From: Streptomyces roseirectus
GTDB taxonomy: Bacteria; Actinomycetota; Actinomycetes; Streptomycetales; Streptomycetaceae
Length of the DNA: 64,000 nt
NCBI RefSeq assembly: GCF_014489635.1
Contig: NZ_CP060828.1
Location: forward strand, 5,326,501 to 5,390,500
Direction of reading: 5' to 3'
Made by a program: the position numbers and the translations under genes. A model generated the notes under the pieces. It was not told the origin of the DNA. It searched no databases and saw only the letters and a list, made by a program, of their open reading frames with translations. Shown piece by piece: positions 42,927 to 51,343 of this stretch (the stretch's first letter is position 1; every line of letters begins with the position of its first letter).

Positions 42927-45344
42927 GTGTGTGACAGCACGCCCGCCACCTGCGATTTCGGGCAGCGGTTGCGCCGTCTGAGGAGCGACGCCGGGCTGAG
43001 CCAGGAGGCGCTGGCCCACGCGGCGGGGGTGAGCGTCCGAGCGCTGGCGGACATGGAGCGGGGTCGTACCCGAGGACCACAGCGCCGTACCGTCCAGGCG
43101 CTGTCCGAGGCGCTGGGGCTGACCGACGACGCGGCGGCGGAACTGGAGAAGGCCGCCGCGGAGGGCCGTCCGCGTCCCCGGGCCGACCTCGGGCCCGCCG
43201 CTCCCACCGCCCTCGCCCTGCCGCGTGACATCCAGGACTTCACCGCGCGCGGCCCGGCCCTCGCCCGGCTGCTGGACCTGGCGCGCGACACCGGTCCGGA
43301 CCGGCCGGCCGTCAGCGTGATCGCCGGACAGCCCGGCCTCGGCAAGACCGCGTTCGCGGTGCACGCCGCGCACCGCCTCGCCCCGCACTTCCCTGACGGA
43401 CGGTTCGCCCTCGACCTGCACGGCATGGACCCCGAGCCGACGACACCCCGGGACGCGCTGGCCCGGCTGCTGGGCGCGATGGGAGTCGCCGACGCCTCGA
43501 TCCCGGCCGGCACCGACGACCGCGCCGGCCTGTGGCGGTCCCTGGCCGCCGAGCGCCGGATCCTCCTGCTCCTCGACAACGCCGTCGACGAGGCTCAGGT
43601 CAACCCCCTCATACCTGGGAGGGGTCCGTCCCTGACCCTCGTCACCAGCCGCCAGGCCCTGGCGGGGCTGGAGTCCGTGCACCGCACCGACCTGGCCCTG
43701 CTGCGCCGCGAGGAGGCCGTGGAACTGCTGACCCGGATCATCGGACCGGAACGGGTGGCGGCGGAGGCGCAGGCCGCGCGGGACCTCGCCGACCTGTGCG
43801 GGCACCTGCCGCTGGCCGTCCGCATCGCCGGGCAGCGGCTGCTGAGCCGGCCGCACGAACGCCTGGGCAAGCTCGTGGCCCGGCTCGCCGCCGAGGGCCG
43901 CCGGCTGGACGGACTCCAGGCCGGGAGCCTGCGCATCCGGGCCGCCTTCGCCCTGTCCTACCGTCAACTGCCGCCGGATTCACGGAAGTTCCTGCGCCGT
44001 GCCGCGCTGGCCGCCGGAGCGGACTTCAGCCCCGAGACCGGCGCACTGCTGTCTGGACTCTCCTACGACGACGCCGTCGCCCGCGCCGAGGAACTGACCG
44101 ACGCCGGTCTCCTCCAGAGCGACGCCACCACCGAGCGCTACCGCTTCCACGACCTGCTCAGGCTCTACGCCGCCGAACAGGCCGACGCCGAGGACGGCCC
44201 CGCCGCCCGCGACACCGCCCTCGACCGCACGGAACACTGGATGCTCCGCCGCGCCACCGCCGCCGCGCTGTACTTCGACGTCGAGCATGAGCAGGGGGCC
44301 AGGACGGGGGCGGGGGGTGCCGTGGTCGAGGAGGGCGTTCCGGGCAACGAAGGCGCGTCGTCCCCGTACGACTTCCGAGCTACGCCCGACGCCCCGGCCC
44401 TCACTCTCGACCCCGACCCGGACGGAGCCCCCGCCGACCAGGAGGAGGCGCGGGTCTGGCTGGAGGCCGAGCGGGCGCAGTGGCTGGCCGCGCTGCGCCG
44501 GGCCCACGAGAACGGCCGGTACCGGCAGGTGCTGGACGCGGCGAGGGCGATGCACTGGTTCTCCGACCGCAACCAGCACTGGGAGCAGTGGGTGGAGGTG
44601 TTCCGGCGGTCCGCCGACTCCGCCCGCCGACTGGGCAGCAGGCAGGAGGAGGCGGTCCACCTCAACTACCTCGCCTGGGCCTACAACCTGTGCGTCCACG
44701 ACCCCCAGGCCGCCCTGATCGCCGCCGACTCCGCGCTCGCGGCGGCCCGCGACTGCGCGGACGGCCTCCAGGAGGGCTGGGCCCTCGGCTACGGCGCGGG
44801 CGCGCTCCACCGGCTGGGGCGGATGGACGAGGCGTTCGGCCGGCTGCGCGAGGCGGCCCGGTGTCTCGCCGCACAGGAATCCCCGCAGGCCAGGCTGGCC
44901 GAGCTGACGATCCTCAACAGCCTGGGCACGCTGCTGCGCCACACCGGCCGGGTGGAAGAGGCCCTGGAGACCCACCGCCGCAGCGAGCGGATCTGCCGGG
45001 CGGGCGTTCCGGGGCGGACGGAGGTGATCGCCCTGTACCACGCGGTCTCCCGCCAGGGCATCGGCAACGACCTCGCGGCGCTGGAACGCTGGTCCGAGGC
45101 CGAGAAGCCGCTCCGACAGGCCCTCGCCGCGTTCGAGTCGGCCCGCATGACGGCCTGGGCCGAACCGACCCGCCTAGACCTGGGCCACGTCCTCGCCGCC
45201 CTGGGCCACCCCGACGCCCACGACACCTTCCGCGCGGCCCGCGACGGCCTCGCCGACCTGAGAAACCCCCGCCAGTCCGAGGCGGCGAAGGCACTCGCGG
45301 AGTTCGCCCGGACTACGGAGGGGACGGCCGGGGTGGGGAAGTAG
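42927..45344 (+). CDS. XRE-NB-ARC-TPR regulator (STAND ATPase)
   Basis: An 805-residue signalling regulator. The N-terminal XRE HTH (FGQRLRRLRSDAGLSQEALAHAAGVSVRALADMERGRTR) is followed by an NB-ARC module with P-loop AGQPGLGKTAFAVHAA (about residue 134), Walker B RRILLLLDNAVDE, the GLPL-like GHLPLAVRIAGQRLL and a winged-helix. A C-terminal TPR-like region runs from about residue 500. This STAND architecture occurs in Streptomyces regulators near secondary metabolism, and also in some phage-sensing proteins. No cluster is adjacent, so its target is unknown. It starts GTG behind a perfect inverted repeat. Confidence 0.88.
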   Translation: MCDSTPATCDFGQRLRRLRSDAGLSQEALAHAAGVSVRALADMERGRTRGPQRRTVQALSEALGLTDDAAAELEKAAAEGRPRPRADLGPAAPTALALPRDIQDFTARGPALARLLDLARDTGPDRPAVSVIAGQPGLGKTAFAVHAAHRLAPHFPDGRFALDLHGMDPEPTTPRDALARLLGAMGVADASIPAGTDDRAGLWRSLAAERRILLLLDNAVDEAQVNPLIPGRGPSLTLVTSRQALAGLESVHRTDLALLRREEAVELLTRIIGPERVAAEAQAARDLADLCGHLPLAVRIAGQRLLSRPHERLGKLVARLAAEGRRLDGLQAGSLRIRAAFALSYRQLPPDSRKFLRRAALAAGADFSPETGALLSGLSYDDAVARAEELTDAGLLQSDATTERYRFHDLLRLYAAEQADAEDGPAARDTALDRTEHWMLRRATAAALYFDVEHEQGARTGAGGAVVEEGVPGNEGASSPYDFRATPDAPALTLDPDPDGAPADQEEARVWLEAERAQWLAALRRAHENGRYRQVLDAARAMHWFSDRNQHWEQWVEVFRRSADSARRLGSRQEEAVHLNYLAWAYNLCVHDPQAALIAADSALAAARDCADGLQEGWALGYGAGALHRLGRMDEAFGRLREAARCLAAQESPQARLAELTILNSLGTLLRHTGRVEEALETHRRSERICRAGVPGRTEVIALYHAVSRQGIGNDLAALERWSEAEKPLRQALAAFESARMTAWAEPTRLDLGHVLAALGHPDAHDTFRAARDGLADLRNPRQSEAAKALAEFARTTEGTAGVGK

Positions 45345-45359
45345 CGGTCGGGAGGGGCC

Positions 45360-45473
45360 GGTATTACGGGTACTACGGGGAGCGGCTGGTATTACGGGTA
45401 TTACGGGGGAAGAGCGGGGGCTGCGGGGTCTACGGGTACTACGGGTTGTCCCCGGTACTACGGGTACTACGGG
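45360..45473. repeat. TACTACGGG repeat cluster at the 3' end of murQ
   Basis: At least six units of TA(C/T)TACGGG lie in 114 bp, including GGTACTACGGGTACTACGGG (45454-45473) and GTATTACGGGTACTACGGGG near 45361. The last units are within the murQ coding end and write its C-terminal residues. Related single copies occur throughout the window. Confidence 0.75.
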
Positions 45474-46398
45474 CCCCGCGGACGACATCGAGTGCCCTCC
45501 GCAGATGCCCCCCGCACTCCTCCAGCACCCGCCCCGCGGTCACCGCGTCCACCCCGCCCAGCAGGACGAGCACCGCGTTCTTCACCTCACCCCCGGTGGC
45601 GGTGAGCGCGACCTCGACGGCGGCCTCCTCCGCCCCCGTGGCCAGCGCGACGATCCGCCGCGACCGGGCCCGCAGCTTCTCGTTGGAGGCCCGCACGTCG
45701 ACCATGAGGTTCCCGTACGTCTTGCCCAGCCGGATCATCGTGATCGTGGAGATCATGTTGAGTACGAGCTTCTGCGCGGTCCCCGCCTTGAGCCGCGTGG
45801 ACCCGGTGAGCAGTTCACCCCCGACGACGACCTCGATCCGGTGGTCGGCCGCGTCCCCCAGCGCGCTCCCCGGATTGCAGGCGAGCCCCACGGTCAGCGC
45901 CCCCAGACTCCGCGCGTACTCCACCCCGCCTACCGCGTAAGGGGTACGCCCCGAGGCCGACACCCCCACGACCGTGTCGTCACCCCTGAGGGACAGCCCC
46001 CGTAGATCCCGTACAGCCAGCTCCCGCGAGTCCTCGGCGCCCTCGACGGAGTCGACCAGCGCCCCGACCCCGCCGGCGATGAGCCCGACCACCTGTCCCG
46101 GCGCCGTGTTGAAGGTGGGCGGACACTCGGACGCGTCCAGCACCCCCAGCCGCCCGGCGGTCCCGGCCCCCAGGTAGATCAGCCGCCCCCCGCGCTCCAT
46201 CCGCCGGGAAATGTCGTCGATGGCGGCGGAAATCGCGGGCAATTGAGAAGTGATGGCGGCGGGAACAAGGGAATCCTCGCGATTCATGAGCCGCGCGATA
46301 TCGAGTGTGGACATCTCGTCGATCCCGGCGAGATCGGCCCGAAAGGATTCGGTGGGCAGCGCGGAAAGCTGCCCGAGAAGGTCAGAGGAGGAGGACAT
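45439..46398 (-). CDS. murQ: N-acetylmuramic acid 6-phosphate etherase
   Basis: A 319-residue SIS-domain etherase that splits MurNAc-6-phosphate into GlcNAc-6-phosphate and lactate in cell-wall recycling. GGRLIYLGAGTAGRLGVLDASECPPTFN is the phospho-sugar site, followed by VVGVSASGRTPYAVGGVEYAR and LLTGSTRLKAGTAQKLVLNMISTITMIRLGKTYGNLMVDV. The last residues (GARSTRSTGDNP) are encoded by the TACTACGGG repeat and look like a non-conserved extension. The product GlcNAc-6-phosphate feeds NagA, encoded at 16979-18121. Confidence 0.95.
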   Translation of the reverse strand: MSSSSDLLGQLSALPTESFRADLAGIDEMSTLDIARLMNREDSLVPAAITSQLPAISAAIDDISRRMERGGRLIYLGAGTAGRLGVLDASECPPTFNTAPGQVVGLIAGGVGALVDSVEGAEDSRELAVRDLRGLSLRGDDTVVGVSASGRTPYAVGGVEYARSLGALTVGLACNPGSALGDAADHRIEVVVGGELLTGSTRLKAGTAQKLVLNMISTITMIRLGKTYGNLMVDVRASNEKLRARSRRIVALATGAEEAAVEVALTATGGEVKNAVLVLLGGVDAVTAGRVLEECGGHLRRALDVVRGARSTRSTGDNP

Positions 46399-46450
46399 GG
46401 AAAAGCAGCTCTTTCAATCAGGGAGTTACCGGGAGATCACCCCCTACGGT

Positions 46451-47335
46451 CTACCGGTGCCGATGGGCCAACGCCTCGTAGGACGCCGCCAACGCCGGAG
46501 CCGCCGCCTCGTAATTCCGCTGGGCGACCCCCACGAACAGACAGTCCACGACCAGTAACTGCCCGGTCCGCGACGCCATGGCCGCGGGCCGCAGCTCGCT
46601 TTCCCGGGCGGAGGACGTGGTCAGCACATGGTCCGCGTACTGGGTGACGGCGCCGTCCGCCCGCCCGGTGATCGCGACGGTCGTGGCCCCCCGCTCGAAA
46701 GCGACCCGAAGGGGCTCGATCACATCTCCCGTCGACCCGGAATGCGTAATGGCGACGGCGACGTCCCCGCCCCGCAATTGCACGGCATTGGTCACGGCGA
46801 GATGCGGATCGCTGTGCGCGTGCGCGACGAGCCCGATCCGCAGCAGTTTCTGCACGAGATCCTGCGCGACCAGCCCGGAGGCCCCGACCCCGTAGACGTC
46901 GATCCGCCGGGCGGAAGCCGCCGCGGACACCGCCGCGCCGAGCTGAACCGTGTCGAGCCCCGCCGCGGTGTCGGCGAGCGTCTGCCGCTCCGCCTGCGCG
47001 AGCTTGCTGACGACGTCCCCGATCGGGTCGTCGACCGCGATGTCGGTGGTCAGCACGGGCGCCCGCCCGGACTGCTGGTGCGCGGCGAGCCCGGCCAGCG
47101 CGAGCCGCAGGTCCCGGTAACCGGGGTAGCCCAGTACCCGAGCGGTACGGACGACGGTCGCCTCGCTCGTGCCGGTGCGCTCCGCGAGCCCGGTCACCGT
47201 GAGCGCGGCGCACCCCGCCGGATCGCGCGCGACGGCTTCGGCGACGCGCTGCATGGACCGGGTCATGGAGGGAGAGAGCGTGCGCACCTTGGCCGCGAGG
47301 GCGCCGCCGAAAATTTCCTTCACGTCACGGGTCAC
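46451..47335 (-). CDS. murR: MurR/RpiR-family regulator
   Basis: A 294-residue regulator. The N-terminal RpiR HTH (SPSMTRSMQRVAEAVARDPAGCAALTVTGLAERTGTSEATVVRTARVLG) is followed by a SIS domain (RRIDVYGVGASGLVAQDLVQKLLRIG, VAVAITHSGSTGDVIEPL) that binds a phospho-sugar. It lies 52 bp upstream of murQ on the same strand, so MurNAc-6-phosphate sensing is likely. It starts GTG. Confidence 0.9.
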   Translation of the reverse strand: MTRDVKEIFGGALAAKVRTLSPSMTRSMQRVAEAVARDPAGCAALTVTGLAERTGTSEATVVRTARVLGYPGYRDLRLALAGLAAHQQSGRAPVLTTDIAVDDPIGDVVSKLAQAERQTLADTAAGLDTVQLGAAVSAAASARRIDVYGVGASGLVAQDLVQKLLRIGLVAHAHSDPHLAVTNAVQLRGGDVAVAITHSGSTGDVIEPLRVAFERGATTVAITGRADGAVTQYADHVLTTSSARESELRPAAMASRTGQLLVVDCLFVGVAQRNYEAAAPALAASYEALAHRHR

Positions 47336-47391
47336 GCTCTGAAAGATATTTTCGTTTCGGCGGGCCGGTCAAGAGTGCGCACAATGAAGAC

Positions 47392-47790
47392 ATGAGCACC
47401 GATCCCGTACACCCCGTAAGCCTTCTGGAGCAGTCCCTGCACCGGGCCCGCGCGCTCGTCCTCGCCGACCTGGTGGCGGGCGAGGTCGCCGAGGCGGACG
47501 TGGTGTCGCTGGTCGAGGAGTCCGTCGTCCAGCGCCGCTGGTGGGTGGAGCAGTGGCCCGACGGCGCCCCGTACGTCGCCGGGCTGGTCGCGCAGGACGT
47601 GCAGGACGCCCTCCTGGAGCGGTACGGCCGCTGGCCCCTGTGCCCGGTCTGCGGCTCCGGCGACCCGCACGCCCTGGAGGTCGAGCCGGAGCTGGGCCCC
47701 GACCCGCACTGGGTCTGCCACAAGGCGGGCGTCAAGGTCGCCTCGGTCGGCTCCCTCGGCGCCGCGCACGGCGGGCCCGCGTCCTCATGA
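47392..47790 (+). CDS. Hypothetical protein with zinc-ribbon-like motif
   Basis: A 132-residue protein. A helical N-terminus (SLLEQSLHRARALVLADLVAGEVAEADVVSLVEESV) precedes CPVCGSGDPHALEVEPELGPDPHWVCH, a plausible C-x2-C ... C-x-H metal site. Its stop overlaps the DUF4031 gene start (ATGA), so the two form a coupled pair. It diverges from murR by 56 bp. Function unknown. Confidence 0.7.
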   Translation: MSTDPVHPVSLLEQSLHRARALVLADLVAGEVAEADVVSLVEESVVQRRWWVEQWPDGAPYVAGLVAQDVQDALLERYGRWPLCPVCGSGDPHALEVEPELGPDPHWVCHKAGVKVASVGSLGAAHGGPASS

Positions 47791-48062
47791 CCGTCTACAT
47801 CGACCCGCCGGCCTGGCCGGGCCACGGTCACCTCTGGTCCCACCTCGTCAGCGACGTCTCCTACGACGAACTCCACCTGTTCGCCGAGGAGTTGGGAATC
47901 CCTCCGCGCGCCTTCGAACGCGACCACTACGACATCCCGGCACACAGATACGCCGAGGTGGTCGCCGCCGGTGCCGTCGAGGTCAGCAGCCGCGAGGTCG
48001 TCCGCCTCCTGCACGGAGCGGGCCTGCGCCGACGCAAGTCGAGCACCCCTCAGAGCCGGTAG
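47787..48062 (+). CDS. DUF4031 protein
   Basis: A 91-residue protein with VYIDPPAWPGHGHLWSHLVSDVSYDELHLFAEELGIPPRAFERDHYDIPAHRYAEVVAAGA, the DUF4031 signature. Its function is not established. It is translationally coupled to the upstream gene and overlaps the convergent fusion gene by 13 bp. Confidence 0.85.
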   Translation: MTVYIDPPAWPGHGHLWSHLVSDVSYDELHLFAEELGIPPRAFERDHYDIPAHRYAEVVAAGAVEVSSREVVRLLHGAGLRRRKSSTPQSR

Positions 48063-49138
48063 CGCCGCAGCTCGTAGGCGTCCCCCTCCACGTCCTGCCC
48101 GACCGACACGAACCCGGCCCGCTCCAACACCCCTTTGGACGCCAGGTTGTTCGGCGCGACGACCGCGAACACGCTGTCCACATCACCCTGTTCACGCCCG
48201 AGCGCCCACGCGCCCACGGCCCGCACCGCCTCCGTCGCGAACCCGTTCCCGCGCGCCTCGGGCACGACGTCGTAACCGATCTCCGTCCGCCCCTCCCCGT
48301 CCGGCGCCGCGTGGAACCCGAGGCTGCCGATGGCCAGCCCGTCCGCCCGCCGCACCAGCACGAACAGCCCGAACTCCGCGCGCAGGACGCCCTTTTCGTA
48401 CGAGGAGAACACCAGCCCGGCGGCCTCGCGGGTGCCGTCGAGCGGCCCGTCCCCGAGCCAGGCGAACCCGCCGTCGCCACCCGCGCACAACTCGGCGAGG
48501 ACGGCCGGGGTGGCCGACTCCAGGGTCAGGCGCTCGGTGGGCAGCACGAGGCTGTTGTGCCAGCGCCACGACGTCACCGGCGCCCGGCCCGGCAACTCCC
48601 CGCGCCCCGTCGCCCACAGCAGCGTCTCCCAGGGATCGAGCCCCGGCCGCACCTCGGGAAAGATCCGCTGCAACGTGAACTCGGCCAGTTCCGGGGCAGG
48701 TTGATGGACGACGCCGAGCCCGCGCGCGATGTCGTGCGTGTGCAGCAGCACCTCGGCGATCCCCATCGCCGCGAACCCCTGCCGGTTCGCCGCGAGGAAC
48801 GGCGCCGGATGGAACGCCCGTACACGCGGCGGCGTGGTCCGCACGGCCGCCGCGAGCAGCGCCCCGGCCGTCTCGATCACCTCCACCACACCGGAGTTGG
48901 TGGCCTCCGGGTCGATCCGGAGTTCGAACGGCAGGTACGTGTCGCGCGCCCGCCCCGCCAACTGCCCGGCGTAGCCCAGGAGATCACCCGCGATGTGCTC
49001 GGCGGTCGCCCGGCAGCTCCACTCCAGACCCGCCGCCCGCGTACCGGCCCAGTCCAGCCCGGCGAGCGACCGCAGCAGCGCGGCACTCCCCGCGACGGCC
49101 GCCTCCAGCTGGTCCGCGCCCGAAAGACTTCTCTGCAT
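48050..49138 (-). CDS. DinB-type / GNAT acetyltransferase fusion
   Basis: A 362-residue two-domain protein. Residues about 1-180 resemble the mycothiol-dependent maleylpyruvate isomerase/DinB fold (SLAGLDWAGTRAAGLEWSCRATAEHIAGDLLGYAGQLA ... GIAEVLLHTHDIARGLG, with potential metal-binding His residues). Residues about 200-362 are a GNAT domain (GSLGFHAAPDGEGRTEIGYDVVPEARGNGFATEAVRAVGAWAL ... VLERAGFVSVGQ). The acceptor is unknown. Fusion of the two domains in one chain suggests a modifying enzyme with mycothiol-linked chemistry, but that is inference. Confidence 0.8.
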   Translation of the reverse strand: MQRSLSGADQLEAAVAGSAALLRSLAGLDWAGTRAAGLEWSCRATAEHIAGDLLGYAGQLAGRARDTYLPFELRIDPEATNSGVVEVIETAGALLAAAVRTTPPRVRAFHPAPFLAANRQGFAAMGIAEVLLHTHDIARGLGVVHQPAPELAEFTLQRIFPEVRPGLDPWETLLWATGRGELPGRAPVTSWRWHNSLVLPTERLTLESATPAVLAELCAGGDGGFAWLGDGPLDGTREAAGLVFSSYEKGVLRAEFGLFVLVRRADGLAIGSLGFHAAPDGEGRTEIGYDVVPEARGNGFATEAVRAVGAWALGREQGDVDSVFAVVAPNNLASKGVLERAGFVSVGQDVEGDAYELRRYRL

Positions 49139-49165
49139 GACGTGAGGGTAGGGCCGGTCAGCAGC

Positions 49166-49813
49166 TCAGCCGGTCAGCAGCTCCAGTTCGGCGGCGATGT
49201 TGCGCCGGGCGTCCGCCTCCCACCGCTCCCGCCCGTACGCGGTCCTGAACAGCCGTGGCATGCCGAGCAGTTGGCCCAGGACGTCCGCCCGCCCGGCCCG
49301 GAACGCGTCCTCGGGGACGAACCCGTACTCCTCCCGCACGGCGGCCGTGTACGCCGCGTACGTGTCCGGCGGCGAGGCGAGGACCGCGAGGTCGGCGTCG
49401 CACAGCACCTCGCCGTTGCGGTCCCCGGCGGCCGGGTCGTGGCCCTGCGTGAGCCGCACCAGCCGCGCGACCTCCGCCACGCCCCGCTCCGGCACCCCCG
49501 CCTCGGTCAGCGCCCGCTCCGCGAGCCGCGCCGAGCGCTCCTCGTTCGTCGACCGTTCGGGCAGGTAGACGGCGTCGTGGAACCAGGCCGCGAGCCGCAC
49601 CAGGTGGGGCTCCTCGGCGTAGCTCTCCAGTAGGTCGACGCGGTCCAGTACCGCCGTCAGGTGCGTGAGGGTGTGATACCTGCGATGGGGTTCCCGCCAG
49701 CGCCTGATCAGCTCCTCGGCGTAACGCTCGGGTGCGATGGCGCAGGAGTCGTCGGCCCGTGCGGAGAGCAGGGCGGGGAGCCAGCGGGCGCGTAGGGCGT
49801 CGAGATCGGCCAT
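49166..49813 (-). CDS. HD-domain metal-dependent phosphohydrolase
   Basis: A 215-residue HD-superfamily protein. RRWREPHRRYHTLTHLTAVLDRVDLL and LAAWFHDAVYLPERSTNEERSARLA carry the H...HD metal ligands, and VARLVRLTQGHDP and LCDADLAVLA continue the family pattern. Substrate unknown. ATG 49813 (MADLDALRARWLPALL) is chosen over ATG 49843. Confidence 0.88.
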   Translation of the reverse strand: MADLDALRARWLPALLSARADDSCAIAPERYAEELIRRWREPHRRYHTLTHLTAVLDRVDLLESYAEEPHLVRLAAWFHDAVYLPERSTNEERSARLAERALTEAGVPERGVAEVARLVRLTQGHDPAAGDRNGEVLCDADLAVLASPPDTYAAYTAAVREEYGFVPEDAFRAGRADVLGQLLGMPRLFRTAYGRERWEADARRNIAAELELLTG

Positions 49814-49863
49814 GCGCCCATTCTCCCGGCGCGAGAGCGGCACCCGGTCCTACGTTGGGTCGT

Positions 49864-50535
49864 ATGACTACTACTTCGGAGCTACCCCGTGACCCCGAAC
49901 TCCCCGGCCGCCTCCTGGCGACCGAGCGCGACGCCCTCATACCCCTCCTGCGCTCCCGCCCCGACGCCGACTTCGCGATCCCGACCACGGGTTGCCCGGG
50001 ATGGTCCGTACGGGACGTCCTCGCCCACTGTTCCGCCGCCCTCATCCGCGTGGTGGAGACCCGGTTCGAGAGGGGCGTGTTCTCCCCCGAGTCCAACGAC
50101 CGCGACATCGCCGACCGCGCCGACTGGCCCACCGCGCGGATCGTCGACGAGCTGGAACGCGGCATGACCGAGGCGGGCCCGGTGATCGCCGCCTGGGACG
50201 GCCGTCTCGACCTCATCGCCCTCGGCGAGTGGATCCACGCAGGCGACGTCCGCGAGGTGTGGCACGAACCCGGCGCCTACGCCGGCGCCGGCCTCCCCGC
50301 CGCCCTGTCCCTCCTCACCTGGCACACCCAGCAGCGCGCCCACACCCACCTCCACGCCGACCTCGACGACACCGAAGCCCCCGTCACCCTCGGCCTCCCC
50401 GACGGCGCCCACCCGCCGGCCCGCTACCTCGGCCCCGCCGCCACCCTCGTCCGCCTCTACTCCGGCCGTCCGGTCGACGAGACGTCGTACGAACTGGTCG
50501 GCGTGGGGGAGCGGGAACTGAACCTGTTCGGGTGA
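49864..50535 (+). CDS. Maleylpyruvate-isomerase-family mycothiol-dependent enzyme
   Basis: A 223-residue DinB/MDMPI-like protein. The N-terminus TERDALIPLLRSRPDADFAIPTTGCPGWSVRDVLAHCSAALIRVVE provides the first metal ligand (His), and GEWIHAGDVREVWHEPG and LLTWHTQQRAHTHLHADL the others. It is typical of actinobacteria and assumes mycothiol as a cofactor; the true substrate is unknown. Confidence 0.82.
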   Translation: MTTTSELPRDPELPGRLLATERDALIPLLRSRPDADFAIPTTGCPGWSVRDVLAHCSAALIRVVETRFERGVFSPESNDRDIADRADWPTARIVDELERGMTEAGPVIAAWDGRLDLIALGEWIHAGDVREVWHEPGAYAGAGLPAALSLLTWHTQQRAHTHLHADLDDTEAPVTLGLPDGAHPPARYLGPAATLVRLYSGRPVDETSYELVGVGERELNLFG

Positions 50536-50554
50536 CGCGGACGGCGTCCCCCTT

Positions 50555-50592
50555 GAGAGCTACCTCTCCCGACGCGAGAGCTACCTCTTCCG
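50555..50592. repeat. Tandem 17-bp direct repeat upstream of cutC
   Basis: GAGAGCTACCTCTCCCG (50555-50571) is repeated at 50576-50592 with one change (CTCT to CTTC), a 21-bp period equal to two helical turns. Each unit holds a short inverted repeat (GAGAG, CTCTC). It looks like paired binding sites for a regulator. Confidence 0.55.
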
Positions 50593-50603
50593 GCGTACCC
50601 TGA

Positions 50604-50619
50604 ATGGACTAGACCTGTA
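50604..50619. promoter_or_regulatory. DasR-like (dre) site upstream of cutC
   Basis: AATGGACTAGACCTGT matches the 16-bp dre consensus at 13 positions, 30 bp before the cutC start. It would link CutC to GlcNAc signalling through DasR. Confidence 0.5.
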
Positions 50620-50648
50620 GAGGGACCCGTCGGCGAAAGGCACCCGTA

Positions 50649-51326
50649 ATGACCACGCGCCCGCTTCTGGAGGTGATCGCCCTCACCCCCGAGGACGCGG
50701 TCGCGGCACAGTCGGGCGGCGCGGACCGGATCGAGCTGGTCACCGACATGGCGGCGGACGGCCTGACCCCGCCCCTGCCGGTGTACGAGGCGGTCCGCGC
50801 GGCCGTGGACATCGACATCCGCGTCATGCTCCGGCACACGGACGGCTTCGCCGCCGGCGACCTCGCCCGACTCCTGCGCACCGCACGGGAGTTCAGGGAC
50901 GCCGGCGCCGACCAGTTCGTCCTCGGCTTCCTCGACGCCGACGGCGCCCCCGACGTCCCCGTGATCCGGCGCCTCGCCGCCGAACTGGACGGCTGCCGCT
51001 GGACCTTCCACCGCGCGATCGACCACGCCGCCGACCGCACCGCCCTCCGCGAGACCCTGACCGGCACCCCCGGCCTGGACACCTACCTCACGGCCGGCTC
51101 GGCGGCCGGCGTGTCCGAGGGCCTGACGACACTCCTCGCCGAGGCGGGCCACCACGAGGAACGCCTTCTGGCCGGCGGCGGGTTGACCCTCGCCCACGTA
51201 CCACCCCTGCGCACGGCCGGAGTCGACGCCTTCCACATCGGCAGCGCGGCCCGCCCCGACGGCTGGACCACACCGGTGTCCCCGGACGCGGTCAGAACCT
51301 GGCGCAGAGCGATCGACGCCACCTGA
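50649..51326 (+). CDS. cutC: CutC-family TIM-barrel protein
   Basis: A 225-residue CutC homologue. LLEVIALTPEDAVAAQSGGADRIELVTDMAADGLTPP is the classic N-terminus, RVMLRHTDGF replaces the common MIRPR segment, and WTFHRAIDHAADR, GLDTYLTAGS and AFHIGSAARP follow. CutC was first linked to copper homeostasis, but a catalytic role is unsettled. A dre-like site and tandem repeats lie in its promoter, hinting at an amino-sugar role. Confidence 0.9.
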   Translation: MTTRPLLEVIALTPEDAVAAQSGGADRIELVTDMAADGLTPPLPVYEAVRAAVDIDIRVMLRHTDGFAAGDLARLLRTAREFRDAGADQFVLGFLDADGAPDVPVIRRLAAELDGCRWTFHRAIDHAADRTALRETLTGTPGLDTYLTAGSAAGVSEGLTTLLAEAGHHEERLLAGGGLTLAHVPPLRTAGVDAFHIGSAARPDGWTTPVSPDAVRTWRRAIDAT

Positions 51327-51343
51327 CAGCGGGGCACACCCAA

